From Hyalella azteca (Eukaryota; Arthropoda; Malacostraca; Amphipoda; Hyalellidae): 64,000 nucleotides of DNA. A program made the translations under genes and the position numbers. The stretch's first letter is position 1. Each line of letters starts with the position of its first letter. Under the pieces are notes generated by a model that did no database searches, was not told where the DNA came from, and saw only the letters and a list, made by a program, of their open reading frames with translations. Below, one piece after another: positions 46,421 through 55,944 of this stretch. Location: positions 1 to 64,000 of the forward strand of contig NW_025947040.1 in assembly GCF_000764305.2 (NCBI RefSeq), given 5' to 3'.

Positions 46421-46610
46421 CCCGAACCGCACCCGAGAGCCAATGCGTCCAGCGCTGTGATTGGCTGCTGTGCAGCATGTGACTGATGACGCGGAGCTCT
46501 CTGATTGGATGCTGAAAAGATTTTGACCTGGGTTGGGAAGCACTTCTATTGGCTGCTGAGAAACATGTGACCCGTGATGAGGACGCGATTGGCTACCCAC
46601 ATGTTACGTG
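46420..46610 (-). promoter_or_regulatory. wupA: Probable TnI promoter with array of CCAAT boxes and E-boxes
   Basis: GC- and CpG-richer than its surroundings. In the direction of TnI there are four CCAAT pentamers (plus-strand ATTGG at 46460-46464, 46504-46508, 46548-46552 and 46588-46592), with one in the other orientation at 46440-46444. Starts of the four are 44, 44 and 40 bp apart, and flanking words (TTGGCTGCTG, CATGTGAC, GACGCG) recur, so the array looks like an old tandem duplication of a 40-44 bp module. E-boxes CATGTG/CACATG lie at 46476, 46564 and 46598, fitting muscle bHLH control. CCAAT is the NF-Y site. The link to TnI is inferred from the strong donor at 46346 just downstream and from the gene's position. 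No TATA box was recognised. Confidence 0.55.
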
Positions 46611-47029
46611 GTTGTCTCCTGGCCTTTGGAGTAGGTGAAATACTACCTCACTCATGCCTTAATGGGCTCATTAGTCCTTCAACCCATTAAAGATTAAACC
46701 TATATAAATGCAAAACTTCTACGCCAAAAAATGGGAAGAATTTAACTTAAAAAATATAAAACTGGCAGTCACAGTGTTAAGATCAAATAAGAAGCGAATG
46801 TTCAAACTGAAATACGATCATAGGTCATTGCCTGCTCTCGCGTTCCTCTCCCTCGAGTCATTCTTCACCTGGTCCACGGGTTAACATTCTCACCTCTATC
46901 ACCCATTTCTCATGCTGCAACTCTTCATCCCCTTCTTCATGGCAATGTTGCAATTCTTTACTCCTCTCATTCCGTTTATGCAGCATTCCTTACTTTCCTT
47001 TATTCATTGCAACTTCGGAGAACCAAAAT

Positions 47030-47130
47030 TGGGGCAGAGTTGTGGGTTCGATATCTGCGTGGAGGCCGAGCGATTCAGCATAGTAAACATAGAAGCGGTG
47101 AGTTGTGTGTGCATAGTAGTATGTTAAGAA
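47030..47130 (+). mobile_element. Diverged SINE relative
   Basis: GGGGCAGAGTTGTGGGTTCG, then GGAGGCCGAGCGATTCAGCA, matches the middle of the SINE family with a deletion. Box B is kept; the ends are unclear. Confidence 0.45.
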
Positions 47131-49467
47131 AACATATAGTGGAAATCAAAAATTTTTGAAGTGGTGGCAAAGTAGAAACTTTTTAATACAAAAAAAGCAA
47201 AAACTAAATGTAGAAAAATACAAAATAAAATTTTCTTTTGGATAACAAAATTGTAAAAAACTATTTTTTGCAAAATTACCAGGTTCCCGTTTAGACTTGT
47301 GTTACCTTGCCAACGTTTGAGACCAGGAACAAATTTAGCAATTGCCGCCTCCGCGGCTGCAGAATATGGCAGCGTTTGACATCCGACCGCTAGCCTATCA
47401 CTGCCCGATGATATGTTTCGAAAAATTCCACCCTGGGAGCCGACGGTTAAATGGCCACTGGAAATTCAATGGACACCTGCTGCTGCTCCCCACACCTGCT
47501 GCTGCTGCTGCTCCCCACACTCATTGGCGCTAAATTTTGCCGGGAATGCATAATATGTCAGAATATATATCACATTAACATAATATAAAACTGTAATATA
47601 ATATATAACTATAATATGTTGAAATATATAGTTGTTATACGTCTAAATATATAATTGTCTTATAATATATAACTATAACATGTCGGAATAACTACCAGTC
47701 ATCTACCCTTACTTCTGACAGCCCAAAATCATTAGAGTGACGCAAGGAAGCTATTGGCCTTGTACTTGTGTTAAGATGATCAACTTACGAATAATTGGCT
47801 ATGATTGCCTGATAATTGTGTCGCGATTAGCACACATCCACACCTGACAACCATCATTAAGATCGCAACTTACACTGCAACTTACTTACATTCTACCATA
47901 ACTTACGGCACAGCCAGCGGGCTACTTGCGGCCCCATCATACCAGACTCGATCGATGGGTTACTGACAGCCCAATCAATGGGCTACTAGCAAATCAATCA
48001 GTTGGCTACTAATGGTCCGTGAAGCGGGCTACTTACAGCCCAATCAAAGACTACTTGCGAATGATCGGGCTACTCACGACACAATTAAAGATTTTTATAC
48101 ATTATTTCTCCTAGATTGTTGAAAGCCGAAATACGCTTGCTTCTGTCTAAGCAATCCTTTAGTCTTTGACAGCAGAAACATTAACAGTTTGTAATGCCAT
48201 TCATGCCTATAGGATCGGGAACTAGAGCTACCTTTCAAAGCAAGGCATTCAGATATTCTTAACTAATACTTTAATCGTTCTTTCGAATTCGTGTCTGGAG
48301 GTTGCTAGAGTTGAAAATTCTCCAACTTCACCGCTGTTGAATACCTAATTTAATCATTTTATGGAAGTCACGTATTATTAAATAATAAATCAACAGGAAC
48401 TTTGATTTGAGACAATTCAGGTCCAAATAAGACCCATAAATAAGGAGACGACACGAACAAGAGCAGTTCAGGGCTTCACCCTCACGCCTTGCCAAAAGTC
48501 TTCTCAGAATAGCAGGCAATCGCAACAGATGCCAGTTATCGCCAGTCACGCAATTCAAATGACCACATTTTACCCACGTTACAGAATTATTATTTACTGA
48601 ATCGTTGGTCTGGACGAAAATACTATCGAGTTTTATGTATTATATTTCTTCAATACCTTACGCACGGAAGTTCCAATGAAGTTTCTGTAGGAGCAGAACT
48701 CTGGCCATCAGCGATGAGTAGAGTGAGACGGCTTGGGCAAATAGTCTTGGCAACTCGACTGAGTCAGGGCTGAGAATATATGTAGGCCAAACTCGGTGCA
48801 TGTCAACGGTACATTCTTACTCAACTCAATGGAATACGAAAGAGATGATGGTGAAGAAAAATAAATATATATATATGTAACCTATTTATTATGAGTTGTT
48901 TACTTTACCCGACGTACAGCGCCGGTGACCAGTACATTGTTACTGGAAAAGATTACGGTTAGTTTCGTTATTACACTCATGGTTAAAACAATATTCCGGA
49001 AGTACCACTAATATATGAAGCAAGAATACCCAGCAGGAATCATAGTGATGGTCTGGAAAACTATTATGCATTTAATCCATGTGAAAACATTTTTTCTCAC
49101 TCCGTTCCACTACATACAGAACAGGCTTCTTGCTAAACCGTATAGGCCTCTTGAATGAACCCGTTCAGGGGCAGACTGGACAAAGTTATGCTGCGGTAAA
49201 TGTCTGGACTAGTTGTGCCCCAAACATCGAGACCTGGTCAAAGGTTGGAAAACTTATCGCTCCTAAGTCATTTTCAGATATGGCTTGTCGATAGGCCAGT
49301 TATTATAGGTCTCCTGGAATCATGTCACAAACATGACAAGAATCTGTGACAAGACAAGCTCAGGCTTTAATCAGACGAGTTCTGGAGCTGATATGGAGGA
49401 ATCATCAACGCGTCCACAAGCAGCGACAACCTCACCAACTCCTACAAGCTTCCTAATCCCCCTCCAA

Positions 49468-49652
49468 GCGCGGGTTCGATCCCAGCTCTGTGCGCCAGTT
49501 TCTGATCACAATCGGTAAGGAGGCCGGGCGGTTAAGCACAGTAGAATTGTAGCAGCGAGTTCGAGAACGCAACAAGCTGAGAATATTCTCTGATGTTAAG
49601 AATCGGCGACAGGCTAACGGCCTACTAAACGCTGAAACCGCTATTATTATTA
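49468..49652 (+). mobile_element. tRNA-derived SINE, copy 2, 5'-truncated
   Basis: Begins in box B (GCGCGGGTTCGATCCCAGCT), carries the family body with GGCCGGGCGGTTAAGCACAG and ends in a short ATTATTATT tail. Followed by a flank that is repeated after copy 3. Confidence 0.85.
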
Positions 49653-49810
49653 CATCAACACGCGGCATCCCCACTATCCTTAGTATGCAAGTACTGAACT
49701 CAATTCACGCGTTGTTTGTACCAGAAATAATTTGTTTTAGGGACCGTACTATCGAACCTGACTAGCGACAGATTTCTCGTCTGTGATTAGCGAGTTTAGC
49801 TGTGATTGGA

Positions 49811-49960
49811 ACATGTCAACACGCGACACCCCACCTAACTCCATGTCAACACGCGACACCCCACCTAACTTCATGTCAACACGCGACACCCCACCTAACT
49901 TCATGTCAACACGTGACACCCCACCTAACTTTATGTCAACACGCGACATCCCCACTAAAC
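49811..49960. repeat. 30-bp minisatellite, five copies
   Basis: Unit CATGTCAACACGCGACACCC then CACCTAACTT. The sequence right after SINE copies 2 and 3 (TCAACACACGGTACCCCCAC) is a diverged unit of this array. Confidence 0.95.
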
Positions 49961-49964
49961 TCAA

Positions 49965-50205
49965 TGTGCCGTGGTGGCCCAGTGGTTACAGTTCAGAGTA
50001 CCAAGTTTGGCCCAGAGAGGCGCGGGTTCGTTCCCAGCTCTGCGCGGCAGTTTTTGATCAGAATCGGTAAGGAGGCCGGGTGGTTAAGCACAGCAGAATT
50101 GTAGCAGCGAGTTCGAGAACGCAACAAGCTGAAAATAGTCTCTGATGTTAAGATACGGCGACAGACCAACGGCCTAGTAAACGCTGAAACCGCTATTATT
50201 ATTAT
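49965..50205 (+). mobile_element. tRNA-derived SINE, copy 3, full length
   Basis: Starts GCCGTGGTGGCCCAGTGGTT (box A-like), has GGCGCGGGTTCGTTCCCAGC (box B), and the body ending ACGCTGAAACCGCTATTATTATTA. About 240 bp, the most complete family member here. Confidence 0.88.
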
Positions 50206-51364
50206 GTCAACACACGGTACCCCCACTGTCCTTAGTATGCAGGTACTAAGTTCAATTCACGCGTTGTTTGTACCAGAAATAATTCGTGGTAGGGACTTTA
50301 CTATCAAATCCGACTCTAGCGACCGACTTCTCGTCTGTGATTGGAGAAAAGCCGTCATTGATTGGTTGACGGAGTTACAAACTTGTTGCTATTTTTGATA
50401 GTGCGGCCTCAGGAAATTTCACACGCATGTCCGGTTTTCACTTACCTTCTCTTGCTTTTAACCATCTCATAGATGCGGTTCTGGCGCGTGGCTGAGATAC
50501 TCCTGTCACCTTTAATGATATTTTGATCCAAGTTAGCAATGGGGTCCTAGAGAGCTCGTAAAGCGTCGAGGTTACAGTTCCGGCGCGTTCAGGTTACGAG
50601 CTACTCAAGATATTCTTGTACCAATCTTGCTTTAGGCCATGATAAGCGAACTAAATGCTCCGGCAAAATGAAAGGAAATGAATTGGACAAATCACATTCA
50701 GGAATGCAGTAACTATTAGGAGCTGCGCAGCGCGTTGGTGCATTCTTCATTACTTTTTACAACCAATCCATCATTTGGTTATGGAAATGCAATGCGGAAA
50801 TACAGTAAATTACACGGCGCTGCGACCGGTCCTCGGTAGTCCGAAACAAATGACCAACCCAAGACCGCTGTTATCGTCGGGTGAAATATAGCTGGCAGTT
50901 GTGTAAAACAACGTCTGAAACTACGAACATTTTATTGTATTCACAGTACGTAAGTCCGCAAATAAAGAAGACGAGAAACTTAAAACTTAATTCTTATTCA
51001 CATGACGTACAAAAAGATCGTTTGATTCAAATTTGAAATTAAACCGTGAATGACATAAATAATCTATGTAGACATAATATGGAACAAGAACCAACTCCAG
51101 GACCCTTAGTTAGGCACTGAAAAGCTGCAGTTAAACTCCACCACGAGACAACATCGTGTCGATCGTTCCTTCTCGCTCCGAGTCACCGCGAGGAAGAGAC
51201 TCCGTGCTGACGCGGTTGATGCCTATACAGTGCGTAGGCATACGAAAACAACAAACTAAAGACATAGGTGATATGCCTGCCACATATCAGACCCGGTGAA
51301 AATCCAGCAGCTCATGAGCAACCACGTCACTTCTAAAAGACATTGGGCTGGATTATCTGAACTT

Positions 51365-51470
51365 GCAGTACAAGTAGCGGCCTATGTACAGGTAGCCGCC
51401 CAAGTACACGTAGCGGCAGATTTATGGTCCATGATTAGCAGGTAAAGATTTTTGAGTGGTCAATGACCTT
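51365..51470. repeat. Dispersed repeat, related to 43690-43930
   Basis: GTAGCGGCCTATGTACAGGT and AAGTACACGTAGCGG, then a CATGATTAGC-type segment, are shared with 43690-43770 (AGTACACGTAAAGTAACGGCC) and its TGATTGGCTGATAGAG flank. Confidence 0.6.
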
Positions 51471-51788
51471 ACAAAGCCGTTGTAGATTCGTCGCTGACGT
51501 AGATACGAACTCGAAACTTTTTTTGATCTTCCGGTCCCAGATCAGAAGACAAGTTTTACCATCTCCTCGTAACAAATCACAGATATTAAAAGATAGGGCA
51601 GCCGACCAGACTTCGCTTACTCGCCAATGCAAATATTTAATAAACAATATAACTGTGGTACAAATGAACAGTACAAAAATTCAAAAAGCGAGGAGACTGC
51701 CAAAAAGTTTTCAACGTCCATTTTTCAAATAATTTACTTTGTTTATCGCATGACAGGATTTGTCTTAATGGCGACGTCACGAAGGCCA

Positions 51789-51872
51789 TGCTGGACTCCC
51801 ACTCAGGCTCTGCTGGACTCCCACTCAGGCTCTGCTGGACTCCCACTCAGGCTCTGCTGGACTCGCCTCTCA
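51789..51872. repeat. 22-bp tandem repeat, about four copies
   Basis: Unit TGCTGGACTCCCACTCAGGC plus TC, 3' of gatC. Confidence 0.95.
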
Positions 51873-51919
51873 GGATCTGCTGGACTCAAATCCTCCTGGA
51901 TTTTTCAGGCTCGTCCCCA

Positions 51920-52275
51920 TGCCATAACCGAGCTTCTCGTAGTTGCACCCGTCGGGTGTTTAGTCCCTCAGGTTCTACTAGATTCTTCAGGTTCTACTAG
52001 ATTCCTCAGGTTCTTCTGCACTCCCCAGACTCGTCGCCCCGCCGTCTACGAGGTTCTTGTAGTAGCACTCGTCGGGCGTTTAGTCCCTCAGGTTCTACTG
52101 GATTCTTCAGGTTCTGCAGCACTCCCCAGACTCGTCGCCCCGCCCTCTACGAGGTTCTTGTAGTAGCGCTCGTCGCGTGTTTAGTTCCGCAGGTTCTACT
52201 AGATTCTTCAGGTTCTGCAGCACTCCCCAGACTCGTCGCCCCGCCGTCTACGAGGTTCTTGTAGTAGCGCTCGTC
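51920..52275. repeat. gatC: 101-bp tandem repeat duplicating the end of gatC
   Basis: The word CGAGGTTCTTGTAGTAGCGC (antisense of gatC coding YYKNLV) starts at 52251, 52150 and 52049, exactly 101 bp apart, with a poorer fourth copy at 51929. The first copy is coding. The second, shifted by a period that is not a multiple of three, supplies the stop. Confidence 0.95.
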
Positions 52276-52405
52276 AGGCAGGTAGTCGATGTTGCCGGGA
52301 GGGACGACGTAGAAGTCCTCGAGCGTGTCCAGGGCGCACGCCAGCACCGCGTCCTTCCTGGCGCCTCCGTCCACCTCAGGCTCGTCAGCGCTCAGCCGCA
52401 GGCTC
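52147..52405 (-). CDS. gatC: gatC exon 4, C-terminus and stop
   Basis: Acceptor GCGTTACAG next to 52406, split codon AGG (Arg). It reads SLRLSADEPEVDGGARKDAV, then LACALDTLEDFYVVPPGNID and YLPDERYYKNLVDGG, continuing through the start of the next 101-bp repeat to TAG at 52147-52149. EDFYVVPPGNI is the signature end of GatC (E.YFVAPPGNI in the human protein). It is GC-richer than its surroundings. The roughly 40 residues after the signature are not conserved and are repeat-derived. Confidence 0.92.
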
Positions 52406-52427
52406 CTGTAACGCAACGTCAGTTAGG

Positions 52428-52560
52428 CGGATGATATAAACTGCACCATATATCATGTAAGGTAATTCAGCAATGATATAAACTGCACCATATATCATGT
52501 AAGGTTATTCAACAATGATGTAAACTGCACCATATATCATGTAACGTAATTCAGCAATGC
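52428..52560. repeat. 42-bp tandem repeat, three copies
   Basis: Unit GATATAAACTGCACCATATA then TCATGTAAGGTAATTCAGCAAT, just upstream of gatC exon 4. Confidence 0.95.
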
Positions 52561-52626
52561 AAGACCTAATACCAGCATATGCCATAGTTATCCAGTGAAA
52601 AGCTGCAGCAAAACTCCACAATGAGA

Positions 52627-52755
52627 CCACATTCCTGCTGGTTTTGTATCTACATTGTCTACATTCATGTTTGTATCTACATTCCTGCTAGTTTTGTATC
52701 TACATTGTCTACATTCATGTTTGTATCTACATTCCTGTTGGTTCTGTATCTACAC
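52627..52755. repeat. About 50-bp tandem repeat, 2.5 copies
   Basis: Unit ACATTCCTGCTGGTTTTGTA then TCTACATTGTCTACATTCATG and TTTGTATCT. Confidence 0.9.
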
Positions 52756-53334
52756 CCCAGCAGACATCGTTGAGTATGACGACACTCGGTAACAAAAGAC
52801 TTGTTGAGTGATATGCCCCATACCTCGTACCCACAAGTGTGATTTCCCTCATACCCTACAGACGCCAATTAGGTGATTTAATGAAAAACTACGTAAGTAT
52901 TTCCACATTATTTTCAGCGTATTATTCTGGGAGTGCCTATCCAACGACGATATTGCTTCAAAACGATTACTAGTCACAATTGAAATCAGCTTGATAATCA
53001 ATCATAAAGTTTTATAGGCATAGGCCTAAGATTTAGCTTATCTTTAGAGATTTTCAACAGTATAACAAGATGAGTAATGGCTGAGAAGAAGAAAACATAA
53101 TTTGTTAAAATCTAAGACTCATTTAGATAATAGCATTGATGTATATACACCCTTGATGTATACCGGTATACATAATATACTTGAAGTAAACATCAGGTAT
53201 ACACATATTTGATGTTGTCACCAGGCAGAGCTGCTACAAGCCAACAGAACATTATTTGGAACTATTATTTACTGATGTCAGGCCCAGACCTTCGTAGCTC
53301 AAAGCCGAGACAATGAATAAAGTAGTTCCAGGCT

Positions 53335-53513
53335 GTGCTCATTTATTAGATTGTGCTCATTCATTTAATTGTGCTCATTTACAACTGTGCTCATTTATTT
53401 GATTGTGCTCATTCATTTAATTGTGCTCATTTATTTGATTGTGCTCATTTATTTGATTGTGCTCATTTATTTGATTGTGCTCATTTATTTGATTGTGCTC
53501 ATTTATTTGATTG
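53335..53513. repeat. 18-bp minisatellite, about ten copies
   Basis: Unit GATTGTGCTCATTTATTT. The array passes directly into the 31-bp repeat that follows. Confidence 0.95.
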
Positions 53514-53710
53514 TAGCTGTAGTCAGCACAACAGCAGAAGACAGCAGCTGTAGTCAGCACAACAGCAGAAGACAGCAGCTGTAGTCAGCACAACAGCAGA
53601 AGACAGCGGCTGTAGTCAGCACAACAGCAGAAGACAGCAGCTGTAGTCAGCACAACAGCAGAAAACAGCAGCTGTAGTTAGCACAACAGCAGAAGACAGC
53701 GGCTGTGGTC
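53513..53710. repeat. 31-bp minisatellite, about six copies
   Basis: Unit AGCTGTAGTCAGCACAACAG then CAGAAGACAGC. Confidence 0.95.
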
Positions 53711-53834
53711 AGCACGACTAAGAAGGTAGCTAGTCTGCCTTCATAACACTCAGCTGACTGCTCAGGGTCACGGTCAGCTAACAACTCCTGACTAAAACTA
53801 AAGGGGAAAAAGTCACTATATTGCTTTAGTGTAA

Positions 53835-53935
53835 ATAGGTACATACTTTATTATTCTACCTATCAATAGACAGGTACATACTTTATTATTACCTATCAAT
53901 AGATAGGTAAATACTTTATTATTCTACACTTTGTA
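53835..53935. repeat. 35-bp tandem repeat, about 2.5 copies
   Basis: Unit AGGTACATACTTTATTATTC then TACCTATCAATAGAC. Confidence 0.9.
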
Positions 53936-54654
53936 TGCAAATTTAGGTTTTTAACTTCTGCGTTTTTTTATCAACTCCAAACTAATTTTCTACCTTTATC
54001 TGTGTACTAGATTTATCAAACTGACGATGGAGCTGGTCTCCGAAACGTTTTCAATAGAGATATGCTAAATTTTTGTGGTATTTTCTTCACTTTTAAATTT
54101 CTAGTAAAACTAAAGCGACTGCTGGACTTGGCAAGCTACGTCACATCCAGCAGCCTACAGGTTCAACTGTCATGTGTATTACATGACTGCCTAACGCGTT
54201 TGTGAACTATAAGAATGATCCAGCAGATACCGTAATACATTTAAAATTCCTACTCATGAGTATTTAGAAGCAAGTAAATTTAGGAATCACAGTTTCCTGT
54301 TGTTCAAAATGTAATTGTATTCAAGAACAGCCTGCTAGTTAATTGCCTGCAATAATTACAATCTGTGGTCAAAATACTTTTACTGAACAGTCAATAATCT
54401 GTTTTCTGGACTCACATTAATTTGGTTCATTGTCGAACGTCTAAATCATCATTAAACGTATTTAGACGTCCATCATCTAAACATCCAAAGTAAATAATGA
54501 AATTGAATAATACATTCGTGTACCTAGTCAGAATACATCTGATTGACTGAAAAATCTTAGTATCAAAACATTAGTATTAATTAATATTAATTTAGTAAAT
54601 AGATATTTATTACAACTGCGTGTCTGTTCTTCTACCCGTTTTGGACTCTCGTGT

Positions 54655-54745
54655 TACACACAATAGGCCCCACCAACCCACCTGTCTTCTAGCCCCAATA
54701 ACAGATGACACAAAATAGGCCCCACCAACCCACCTGTCCTCCAGA
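54655..54745. repeat. gatC: Duplication of gatC exon-3 donor region
   Basis: AATAGGCCCCACCAACCCAC then CTGTC occurs at about 54662 and again at about 54715, where it is the real exon end. The inner copy therefore carries a second GACAG|GTGGGT-type donor about 54 bp inside the intron. Confidence 0.85.
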
Positions 54746-54802
54746 AGTGTGATGAGAGGCTCAACATCCGAGGTGTCAACAGCGTGCAGATGATCAGCCA
54801 TG
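54734..54802 (-). CDS. gatC: gatC exon 3
   Basis: 69 nt, acceptor TTGTGGGCAG and donor GTGGGT, phase 2 in and phase 2 out. It encodes MADHLHAVDTSDVEPLITLL then ED, matching the family core AD.L..VDT..VEPM..VLED. Its end with the donor is duplicated once in the intron (near 54660-54690). Confidence 0.92.
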
Positions 54803-55062
54803 CTGCCCACAACACCATACATCAGTTCGGACTAAGTGCCACAACTATCAAATGTGACATAGTATTTTGAAATGATTTAACATACGTCATTCTTAACAAT
54901 GAGACGGGAATTCATCACAATATTCCAGGAAATAATATTTGGGGTACAAAGATGTACCAACATTTAGTTAACATGTCAATTTAGAAATATCATTCAATTC
55001 TAAAGACACAGATAATATTGTAGTTAATCAGAAATACCGTACATCCTGAACAATTATGAATT

Positions 55063-55244
55063 ATGGTCTTATGGTTAAGGGATCACACTCCCTAAATAAT
55101 AAGTGCTACCCCATCTTGTAGTTAAGGGATCACACTCCCTCAATAATAAGCACTACCTGATTTTGTAGTTTAGGGACTGCACTCCCTCAATAATAAGCGC
55201 TACCTGATCTTGTAGTTTAGGGACCTCACTCCCTCAGCATCAGC
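55063..55244. repeat. gatC: 47-bp tandem repeat duplicating gatC exon-2 donor
   Basis: Unit CCCTCAATAATAAGCGCTAC then CTGATCTTGTAGTTTAGGGAC, three copies plus a partial. The copy nearest exon 2 contains its last coding bases and donor; the others lie in the intron and repeat them with changes. Confidence 0.9.
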
Positions 55245-55372
55245 TGCATCCACCAAGGAAAGTTTTTCCAGGAGCTGCACAAGTTTGAGGTCGACCGGCT
55301 CAGTTGACGGCAGGCGTGGAAGACTCAACTTGCATGGGTGCTGGGGAATGGCAGCAGACCCTCTCCCTGAAT
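55204..55372 (-). CDS. gatC: gatC exon 2
   Basis: 169 nt, phase 1 in and phase 2 out, acceptor CATTTCAG and donor GTAGCG. It encodes SGRGSAAIPQHPCKLSLPRL, then PSTEPVDLKLVQLLEKLSLV and DAADAEGVRSLNYKI. The last part is the first conserved helix of GatC. Its 3' end, with the donor, is repeated in tandem in the intron. Confidence 0.92.
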
Positions 55373-55874
55373 CTGAAATGTACAGAAATATTAAGATGAT
55401 ATCAATAATTTCAATATACATGGAAAATAGTGGGGGACACAAACATAATAATATGAAACCTAACAAATACCTGGTATAGATACATACTTGTCTATTTGCT
55501 AAAATCATACAATGGAGAAAAATAAGTAACACGAGCATAGGTTTAAAAATACAAGAATAAGAATGGAAAGATAATGACATACAATTTTCTGGAATAAGTA
55601 TACATGCTATACATCATAAATTAGCAAAAAGAAAAACCATGTCAATGTCCATATGGGTAGTACAGAGGATTGAAGCCAAGAAATAGCTGCATAAGAAAAA
55701 TCAAAAAGTCAGAGAAAAGTTATGTTTAGGGCTCTTATTAATCAACATTAAATGTGTTCAGAATATTGCACACATAATGTACACAAAATAAAATGATGTA
55801 GAGCATAATATGTATGAATTCTAGGCTAAATTGCAATCTTTTGTTATAAGTAATAAAGGGAATCCCTTACTCAC

Positions 55875-55944
55875 CCGATGAGCACAATCTTGCAATAACA
55901 GATATAGGATGTAGCTTGTTCAAGATTTGTCTGCTTAGTGCCAT
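55875..55944 (-). CDS. gatC: gatC exon 1, mitochondrial presequence
   Basis: Starts at ATG 55942-55944 and reads MALSRQILNKLHPISVIARL then CSS, plus one G, with donor GTGAGTAAG (near consensus). It has the Arg/Lys, Ser and hydrophobic pattern, without acids, of a mitochondrial targeting peptide. The G joins AT of exon 2 to make Asp. Confidence 0.85.

Larger units (their letters stand above)
9537..46600 (-). other. wupA: Troponin I gene (TnI, wupA), whole locus
   Basis: TnI is the inhibitory subunit of the troponin complex on thin filaments of striated muscle. It binds actin, troponin C and troponin T and blocks myosin attachment until calcium binds TnC. The locus was assembled by translating minus-strand segments bounded by AG and GT and checking that each junction keeps phase. 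The conserved insect core is present in order: [31 protein letters not shown], an alternative CKEYHERL-type exon, NIQVNDLRGKF, then KPTLKKVSKYENKFAKLQKK and AAEFNFRNQLKTVKKKEFEL. A tail of five more exons extends it to about 378 residues, against roughly 200 for the core of insect TnI. Family assignment is secure from these motifs. The tail is inferred from splice signals and phase, with no transcript seen. Confidence 0.93.
46611..52146. other. Intergenic region between TnI promoter and gatC
   Basis: No host exon recognised. It holds SINE copies, dispersed TTACGAC-type repeats, small arrays at 47930-48070 (GGGCTACTTGCGGCCCAATC-like, about five diverged units) and 47560-47690 (ATATAACTATAATATG), and a CTGCTGCTC repeat at 47473-47520. 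Confidence 0.5.
52406..54733 (-). other. gatC: gatC intron 3, repeat-rich
   Basis: Holds five small arrays: 42-bp x3 (52428-52560), about 50-bp x2.5 (52627-52755), 18-bp x about 10 (53335-53513), 31-bp x6 (53513-53710) and 35-bp x2.5 (53835-53935). No exon seen between them. Confidence 0.6.
52147..55944 (-). other. gatC: gatC gene, mitochondrial Glu-tRNA(Gln) amidotransferase subunit C
   Basis: GatC is the small subunit of the GatCAB complex, which converts Glu-tRNA(Gln) to Gln-tRNA(Gln) in the mitochondrial matrix; it clamps GatA to GatB. Four exons join in frame to about 188 residues: a presequence, helix 1 (VDLKLVQLLEKLSLVD), the ADHLHAVDTSDVEPLITLLE core, and the family C-terminal motif DFYVVPPGNI. 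Family members are usually 95-150 residues; the extra length is in the last exon, where a 101-bp repeat intrudes. Transcription is in the same direction as TnI, about 5.5 kb upstream of the TnI promoter. No functional link to TnI is suggested. Confidence 0.93.
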
